From Brachypterus glaber (Eukaryota > Arthropoda > Insecta > Coleoptera > Kateretidae): a stretch of DNA of 64,000 bases. The DNA is taken from positions 33,074,774 to 33,138,773 of the forward strand of contig OY294049.1 of the NCBI GenBank assembly GCA_958510825.1, given 5' to 3'. Shown here piece by piece: positions 57,345-64,000 of this stretch. Under the pieces are notes generated by a model that ran no database searches, had not been told where the DNA came from, and was given only the letters and a program-made list of their open reading frames with translations. Positions within the stretch are counted from its first letter, which is position 1, and the number at the start of each line of letters is the position of its first letter. Position numbers and translations under genes: made by a program.

Positions 57345-57550
57345 CGTGTAATGCTACGAATTCCATTATATACTATTGACAGTAAAAAAAAATTTAAATT
57401 AAAAAAAAAATAAAAAAAAAATTTTCATGAATCAAATTTTTATACATTTTATAATTTTTTGTCCATGATGATTTTATATTTTTTTGAAAATTCGAAACAA
57501 CCGTATAATACTATTTTAGCGCAGACGCTGTGAATAGTATAATAACTATA
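57345..57550. repeat. Interspersed repeat B, short copy
   Basis: Left TATATACTATTGACAG and right CGCTGTGAATAGTATAATAA match the ends of 516-1225 and 33160-33860, but the ~140-bp units are deleted. Confidence 0.55.
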
Positions 57551-57557
57551 TTTATAA

Positions 57558-58443
57558 GGGCCACTTGCACCAAACATGATTTAAGCTTAAACTCGGATTA
57601 AGTTAATGGTTTAAGAGTTAATTGACGTTTCGCTGTTGCACCATTTTTTAAACCAAGTTTATTTGTCTTAATCTCAGAATAAATGTAATCGTTCGAGTTT
57701 GATGGTTTATGGTGTATGATGGTCACTTAAACCTGGGTTATATCAAAACATAACCTAACTTTAGGTTTTTATCTGTCATTTCGTACCCGTGAGTGTTTTC
57801 CTTTGATTTTACGAAATTACCTGCAATGATGGCAGAAGCCGATTTATTAGATGAAGACCTGTTGGAATTGGAAATATTGGATGATGGTTTCCGTACCTAT
57901 CATGAGCGACAAAACTATTTTGAAAGTATGGATGATCTGACATTTTTTTCAAAAATTTAGGTTATATAAAGAAACAGTGGCCAATATTCTTGTACGTATT
58001 GAAGAACAACTGGAATATCCCAATTGCGTCCGTTTTTTTGTTTTCGATAACACTATTGGATTGTGCCACAATTTTAATTAATAAAGCTTTATCATTTATA
58101 GTATAATTGGGCGAACGTTTTTTTTGTATTCATCTTTTTCTTTAGGCATATCCATTGCTACTTTTCAGCTTACAGAACACAATAACACATAACACAATAA
58201 GTTACTGTCAATAACTAACAGCTTTTTTTGAAAATATAATAAACCAAATGATATAAACGTCAAACGTCAAAATAATGTGAAGTTAGCTACATTCAAATAA
58301 CACTAAAATTAGAGATGTGTGCTCGGTTTAACTAAACTTTGTTTAACTTTCATTGGTGCAATGCAAACATATTTAACCAGAGATTATTTTTTAAACGTAG
58401 ATTAATTAAACCTTGATCAAAATAAAATTGGTGCAAGTGGCCC
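57558..58443 (+). mobile_element. PIF/Harbinger-type element, copy 2, abutting a receptor exon
   Basis: GGGCCACTTGCACCAA and its exact inverse at the right, with TAA duplicated at 57555-57557 and 58444-58446. It is nearly identical to copy 1 minus the nested MITE. The remnant transposase frame has a 1-bp insertion near 57945. Its right end is 21 bp from the splice donor of the third receptor's first exon (58464). Confidence 0.9.
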
Positions 58444-58464
58444 TAAATATGATACTTTTCTTAC

Positions 58465-59428
58465 AATATATGTTAGTTTGTATGCTTCATTGCACAATCC
58501 CAAAATATCAACAATTATAAGAAAAAAAATTATATGATATACAGATGTATGATTGTTCGCTTCATCTTGTTCTGTCCTTGTATTAATATATATGTAAGAA
58601 AATCCAGTGGACAGTACCAACAAGCTTAAAGTCATCAGGGTGATGAATATACTACAAACATTGCCAATTCGTACTTGATGACTATGCAGTATCTCTAAAT
58701 ATAGTTTTCTTTGTAAGCGCAGTTTCTTCGAAAAGCTTAATTTAAAATATTTAAAAGATATGAACTCGTTAGGGTAGAAAATTTTTGTAGCTGTATATTG
58801 TTTTTTTATTCGCAAATCCAGACATGCTTTTATTTGTTCAAAACACTTTTCTATTAGTTTTATACGAATGTTGTTGCCAGAAAAATAAGACGTCGTAAGT
58901 CCAGAATGAAATATAGCTGTAGAAATATAAGCTAGCAAATGAACAATTGATAAATAACTATTATTATTTTCAGATAGTTTTAAAACGCAGTACGCACTTA
59001 TACAAATATTTACCATTAACCAGAATGTGCCCAACAAATTAGTAAATAAAGACCATTCTTTGTCGAGAAAATTGTTTATGCCATAATTTCCCCGATTTTC
59101 AATTAATTTTAAAGTATCATTGCAAGATTTAATAAATTCTGAACTTTTTCTTATCACAATAAAATTCATAATTGCGAAGCATAGGTATCCGTAAAATCTT
59201 AGTAGATAAAGAACATTTTTAGGATTCCAGTTAAAAAGTTCAATGATGAACGACAGTAGTTGCTGCTTTTAATATTGATTTTCTAGTTATTTTAAATCTG
59301 GGCCTTTTTCTTGGATTTTGGTGCGGACATGTATACTCAGCGACAAATATGCTGGAAAAGCTCGCAATTAAAACTGGTTTGGTATAACATATTAGACAAT
59401 TTTCAACATATCCAAATTTTACTTTCAT
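58465..59428 (-). pseudogene. Third gustatory receptor copy, first exon with a frameshift
   Basis: ATG at 59428 (MKVKFGYVENC) matches the start of the two paralogues, and the exon ends at donor ACATATATT|GTAAGA (58465/58464) in phase 0 with its own second exon. The frame breaks after KAATT near 59255: reading continues only in another frame at SFIIELFNWNPKN. Between KAA and SFIIELF the paralogues have 8 residues plus a Ser (24 nt before it) and this copy has 7 nt, so 17 nt are missing. Apart from this the reading is intact to the end (TNLL, FYPNEFISFKYFKLSF, ILGLCNEAYKLTYI). An assembly error could mimic this. I call it a recent pseudogene. Confidence 0.8.
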
Positions 59429-61366
59429 AATTACAATGATTGTACTGAATATAAATTCAAACACAATCACAAATCGGGATTAACAATAAATTAGGAGAAA
59501 AAAAACACTATTTTAAGTATATATTCTTAATTTTTTTTTTTATTATACTTACCTATTTATCAGATATGAATATGGTATTTATTAATAATAAAACAGGCCC
59601 ACAAAGAGAAACATACCTTCTCATAAAAAAGTAGTTTTGATCAGATGTGGTTGAGTTTTGATGTTACATTTCTCGATATTTTGATCAAAAATGTCCAAGA
59701 GAACAACTCCCAAAAATCAATACTTTAGATGTAAGAGCACTGAAAATCTCTGGAATCGGGGTGTACCGGTCTTATAGAATGGTATATTCTATAACTAATA
59801 TGGAATAGACAATATTCCGCTAGAACGGAAAGTTTGTCTTACGAGCCGAAAGGCGAGTATGACGGTCCCGCGAGCTCGGAATAACTATTCCATACGTGTT
59901 GTGGACTATACTTTTTCTTCGACTGCAAATATGAAACACTGTAAGCCATACAAACTGCGGACAAGGTTAAAAACAATGTTTTTTGTGACTCGACATTGTA
60001 AATGCAACATAACATATATTTTTAAATAAAGCAATTGATGTTATTTAATAATTTTACCAAATCAGTACTTAAAAAAGATTTTTATTTAATTTTAGCACAT
60101 ATTTACAAATTATAATGCAAAAATTGAAGGTTATGTCAGATTGTTGTGACAGATATCAGGTTTAAATATTTAACAAGGGATGGAGTTTTAATTTTTTGAA
60201 CTAAATTGATAAAAAACTGTTCAAACATTAAGAAAAACTAATAAACTTTATGTAATTTTAACGCAAAAATTTAAATTGCATTAAATTATTCAATGTTTCA
60301 TGGTAAAATATATATATTTTTGCTAATTTTGATACAGTTTTCTTTACTTTTACAAACAAGAGATGACACTACATGTGCTCATTCTAACACTTGATACGAA
60401 ATATTCATACCGTATCTAGAGCTAGAATGGATTCATTCTGTGTTTGAAAAGTGTATTTGCTTACATTCTAAAGCAGTCGTAGAAAAAAGTGATTTCGGTC
60501 AAATTTGGCTAAAATTTGGGTATATTATAAGGGTCATTTTGGAGTGTTACGCCCATGGTATAGGAAAATAGCTTCTTAGCCCCCCCCCTGGGTGGGGGCC
60601 AAAATGATCAAAATTTGCGTTAGGTAATACTTGAACGTTCCCTAATTGACATATTTTATTTATTGTGGGTCTGTGTAATTTAATACAAATTATTAATTAC
60701 AATAAACCTTTATTTATTACAAATATATAAATATGTATGATTTGTAATTATAATAAGTCTAATTTATCACAATTATGTACAAATATAATTTCTCGTTCCT
60801 GATATTTACTTTCCTGATATTTACTAAATCATAATCATCAGCAAACTGATTGAATCTTAATGTGTATAAATATTAATATTGCTACTATAGTCGTTACTTA
60901 ATTATACAGTGCGTGTCTTAAATCCGCGCCCCCCTTAAACTTTTAAACCGCCTAAAGTATCGACTTGAAATTTAAAACAATTTAATAACATAACTCAGAT
61001 GATATCCTCGCCGATACAGGCAAGGCTGAGGGGATTTAGCTGATTATTTTTTTATGTGTGTAGATGTTAGAGTTATTTTTTGGTATATATAGGATATGTT
61101 TTTTTTATATAGAAAGGGGATTAGGTGATACATTATTTTAAAGGTAAGAGTTGAACGTTTTTCTTTTTGTTTTAAAAAAGAGTTAAAAATGGGTATATTT
61201 CTAAAAATTTCTTAAAAAAATCAAATAATTGTTGTTTAATGTTTAATTTCATGATCGAAAACGTAAATTGATTTTAATTGATGTAGATGAAAATTTAAAA
61301 AAAAATCTAAGAAAATTGCATTTTTAAGAAAGATTAAAAGTTATTTTTAATTAGAAAGTATACCGG
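59429..61366. other. Gene-free stretch upstream of the receptor cluster
   Basis: No ORF with protein character. 59760-59900 is less AT-rich (AGCCGAAAGGCGAG, CCGCGAGCTCGG), and ACTTTTACAAAC-type text lies near 60345. Near 60580 is a C/G-rich patch (CCCCCCCCTGGGTGGGGG). No known element recognised. Confidence 0.35.
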
Positions 61367-62110
61367 GTGTCCCACCAGGGGCGGATTTATTTCATTTTAA
61401 GAGGGGGGGCTCCATAAGGAAAAAAATTACGCATTCACCAAAAATATAAATTTGAAGGTATTTCTATGCTAATATATTTCACTGGACATGGCCCCCATGC
61501 CCCCTCCCCCCTAAATCCGCCCGTGTGTCCTACCAGGTTCTTGACAAGCTATATCTCCTTTATTTGAAAAGATAGATTTTTTTGCAAAAAACAGCGTTAA
61601 GTGGGAGCCATTGAAGTTTTTATTCACGTATCCAAAACCGCCCCTTGCTTACCCACCCCCAAGACACTACAAGTAGTATCTTATTCCTTAAAGAGGCTCC
61701 ATATAACAACTATTATTTATTAATAATACTGTCCCACCAGCTTTTAGACGGGCTATGTCTCCGTTGTTTAAAACGATAAAAAATAAACGAAAAAAACAAA
61801 ATTAAATGCGAGTCAAAGTAGAATTTACTTACTTATGCAAAACTACCCCCTCTTGGAACCACCCCCAACTTTTGTTTTTTAAATACCCCCTATTTTTATA
61901 AATAATATCTTTTTTAATGGGCTACAAAGTACAACCCCATCAGATCACAAGCAATATTTTTCATAAAAAAAAATCCAAAAACTCACGTTAGATTATATCT
62001 AAAAGAGAACTAATTAATGTATCCAAAAACCACCCTTAATAACCCTCTCTCCTGAAACCACCCGCAACTTTGTTCTAAATACCACCCTATTAGTAATAAA
62101 TAATAATTGT
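61367..62110. repeat. Degenerate ~190-bp repeats with a small insertion
   Basis: GTGTCC(C/T)ACCAG opens segments at 61367 and 61525, and CTGTCCCACCAGC at 61723 opens another; each is followed by a GGGCTAT(A/G)TCTCC-like block and later by a CCACCCCC-like block. 61379-61524 is an insertion with inverted ends GGGCGGATTTA / TAAATCCGCCC flanked by a 12-bp near-duplicate. Confidence 0.5.
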
Positions 62111-62404
62111 TATTTGGAGCCCCTTAAATGATAAGATGCCACTTATAATACATGGTTGAATTCAAAATAATATGTACTTTCATATTTTTTGATAAAAATG
62201 GGGGGTGCTATTTGAAGAAGTTGGGGGTGGTTTCAAGAGGGTGGGTAAGCAAGGGGTTCTATAAAAAAAGTTTTATTTCTGGTAACCACAAGTTGTGTTG
62301 TTGCACTTACCAGATTTCTGGTTTCAGCAACCAGAAGAATAGTGGGTTCGTATTTAACTAACACAACCAGATTGGTTTTTTAGTATAAAATTGCAAATAC
62401 ATTT

Positions 62405-62560
62405 ATCTAAACGTGAAGTTATGTAATGCTACACATTTCATTATATACTATTCACAGTATGCTACATTTTACCAAATACTTGAAAAAAAAAAATTAAAAA
62501 AAAACTTGATTTTTTTTTTCTCGAAAACCAAAATTTTTTTTTTAATGACAGTAAGCTCGT
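62405..62560. repeat. Interspersed repeat B, left-end fragment
   Basis: ATTATATACTATTCACAGTA followed by long A and T runs matches the left end of 516-1225. It is cut off where foldback-type sequence (TATTCCATCAATC) begins at 62632. Confidence 0.5.
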
Positions 62561-62671
62561 AAGTTGTGTGTACAGGATAAACCATTTTGTTTATATGTAT
62601 TTTCCTTAAAAAAACGGAACAATTTTTTTTATTATTCCATCAATCTATTTTCGAAGGCAGACTAACATCTC

Positions 62672-63189
62672 TACTCTAAATTTCTCTACTCCCTAACATC
62701 CCTACTCCATAACATCCTTACTCCACAACAACTCTTCTCCGTAACATCTCTACTCCATAACATATCTACTCCGTAACAACTCTACTCCACACTATATGCA
62801 CTTTATTAGCCACTTAATAATAAATGAGCAGTTCAAAGAACAAAGAATCTTCTTCTTCTAGATTATTTTATTTTTTTCCTAGGAAACGTTTATCTTTTAA
62901 TGTAAATCTAGAAAAATCATAAATGAATTATTCTAAAAGCAACAATGACCGCGTACTCTTAACATGCACTAATATGTAAGTAATTAATAAACTGAATTCA
63001 TTTTTGACAGTGACTTAGCATGACAAATATTCTTTTGAGTTAAGACAAGTGGCTAATCGAGTGTCTATAGTGTGGAGTAGAGTTGTTACGGAGTAGAGAT
63101 GTTATGGAGTAGAGATGTTACGGAGTAGAGTTGTTGTGGAGTAGGGATGTTATGGAGTAGGGATGTTAGGGAGTAGAGAAATTTAGAGT
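62672..63189. repeat. Minisatellite arranged as two inverted arms
   Basis: The left arm (62672-62817) has eight or so units of about 17 bp such as ACATCTCTACTCC(A/G)TA. The right arm (63048-63189) has the same units inverted (GGAGTAGAGATGTTA). The arms match unit for unit, including the variant CACAACAACTC / GAGTTGTTGTG, and a 230-bp spacer separates them. Confidence 0.8.
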
Positions 63190-63333
63190 AAGTATTTAAG
63201 TTCCTAAATAATAATATTATTAAATAATTTAATTACTTAATAAGTTCCTAAATAATAATATTAAATAATTTTAATTAATAAAAAAATAGTCAAATATTGT
63301 TTGTTATGGAAAAGTTAGAGTCTCTTACTTAAG

Positions 63334-64000
63334 TTTATTATTCCATCAATCTATTTTCTAATCATCGTACAGAGTGATATTGGTAGACTGACAGTTTCGG
63401 GCGGCTGGCCCTCTTCAGTACCAAGAGTCAACTCTGCACGCTGATTAAGAAAACTAATTCTGACTTTATTCGCAAAACGAATATAGTCATTAGATTGATG
63501 TAGACTTGTGCGCCATCTGTTGCTAGATGTAGACAACTACTCATACCTCTCCTAGTCTGGAGACTTTGAATGGTAGCAAGTTGAAGACTTCGGTGTCTTA
63601 AGCATATAGTACCACTAACGTGTGGTTAGACGTAGAATTAGTAAGGACAGAAATTTTTAATTTTAAGCAAAATTATAAAAATATTAATTTATTATTCCAT
63701 CAATCTATTTTCTAATCATCGTACTAATTCTACGTCTAACCACACGTTAGTGGTACTATGTGCTTGAGACACACAAGTCTTCAACTTGCTACCATTCAAA
63801 GTCTCCAGACTAGTAGGAGTATGAGTAGTTGTCTACATCAACCAACAGATGGCGCACACGTCTACATCAATCTAATGTCTATATACCTTTTGCGAATAAA
63901 GTCTAAAAACGTTTTCTTAATCAGCGTGCAGAGTTCTCTTGGTACTAAAGAGGGCCAGCAGCCCGAAACTGTCAGTCTACCAATATCACTCTGTACGATG
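63334..64000. mobile_element. Foldback MITE, right copy, interrupted and cut by the window end
   Basis: The left arm 63334-63605 and right arm 63766-64000 mirror each other with the same blocks as 8237-8746 (GTTTCGGGC, TCAGTACCAAGAG, GGTAGCAAGTTGAAGAC). Between them lie a nested 38-bp-arm hairpin and a further partial copy of the element end (63651-63722). The element continues past the window. Confidence 0.75.
63606..63759. mobile_element. Nested hairpin with 38-bp arms in the foldback element
   Basis: 63606-63643 and 63722-63759 are exact inverses (ATAGTACCACTAACGTGTG...). The enclosed 78 bp are a partial foldback end. It lies close to the axis of the host palindrome. Confidence 0.65.

Overview
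The window is AT-rich nuclear DNA from an insect. Four things point there: insect-type gustatory receptor (Gr) exons with the C-terminal TYhhhhhQ motif, short phase-0 3' exons and GT-AG introns, an AATAAA cluster behind a gene end, and a dense mix of PIF/Harbinger, hAT and Tc1-like elements, LINEs, Penelope-like elements and a tRNA-derived SINE. I cannot name the species. A beetle or similar large-genome insect is plausible, but that is a guess.

Layout. (1) 1-6050 holds the last two exons of an unrecognised plus-strand gene, with a 4.6 kb repeat-filled intron, and a poly(A) signal cluster at 6016-6040. (2) 6050-39400 has no host gene I can support. It is a layered collection of palindromic MITEs, longer non-autonomous DNA transposons, LINE and Penelope-like fragments, a SINE, and local duplications of 81, 97, 191 and about 497 bp. 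(3) 39469-59428 is a minus-strand Gr cluster. Two long first exons (43123-44097 and 47181-48149) lie upstream of a single set of three short 3' exons (41176-41244, 40868-40957, 39469-39555). All joins are phase 0, so the two first exons may be alternative starts sharing one C-terminus. A third Gr copy (first exon 58465-59428, own 3' exons at 54875-54943, 53795-53884 and 53312-53386) has an apparent 17-nt deletion that breaks its frame. (4) 59429-64000 is again repeats, including a minisatellite arranged as two inverted arms and a foldback element running off the window end.

The only likely functional system is the Gr cluster: seven-transmembrane chemoreceptors that detect tastants or contact cues. 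Its introns and spacers have been invaded repeatedly by elements with clear target-site duplications: a 1.7 kb hAT-like element in the first intron of the lower gene, and two Harbinger-type elements in the first intron of the pseudogenised one, the nearer ending 21 bp from the splice donor. Many elements can be delimited to the base, and several are nested, which gives relative insertion order.

All calls come from reading the sequence by eye and from the supplied translations. No database search, structure fold or expression data was available.
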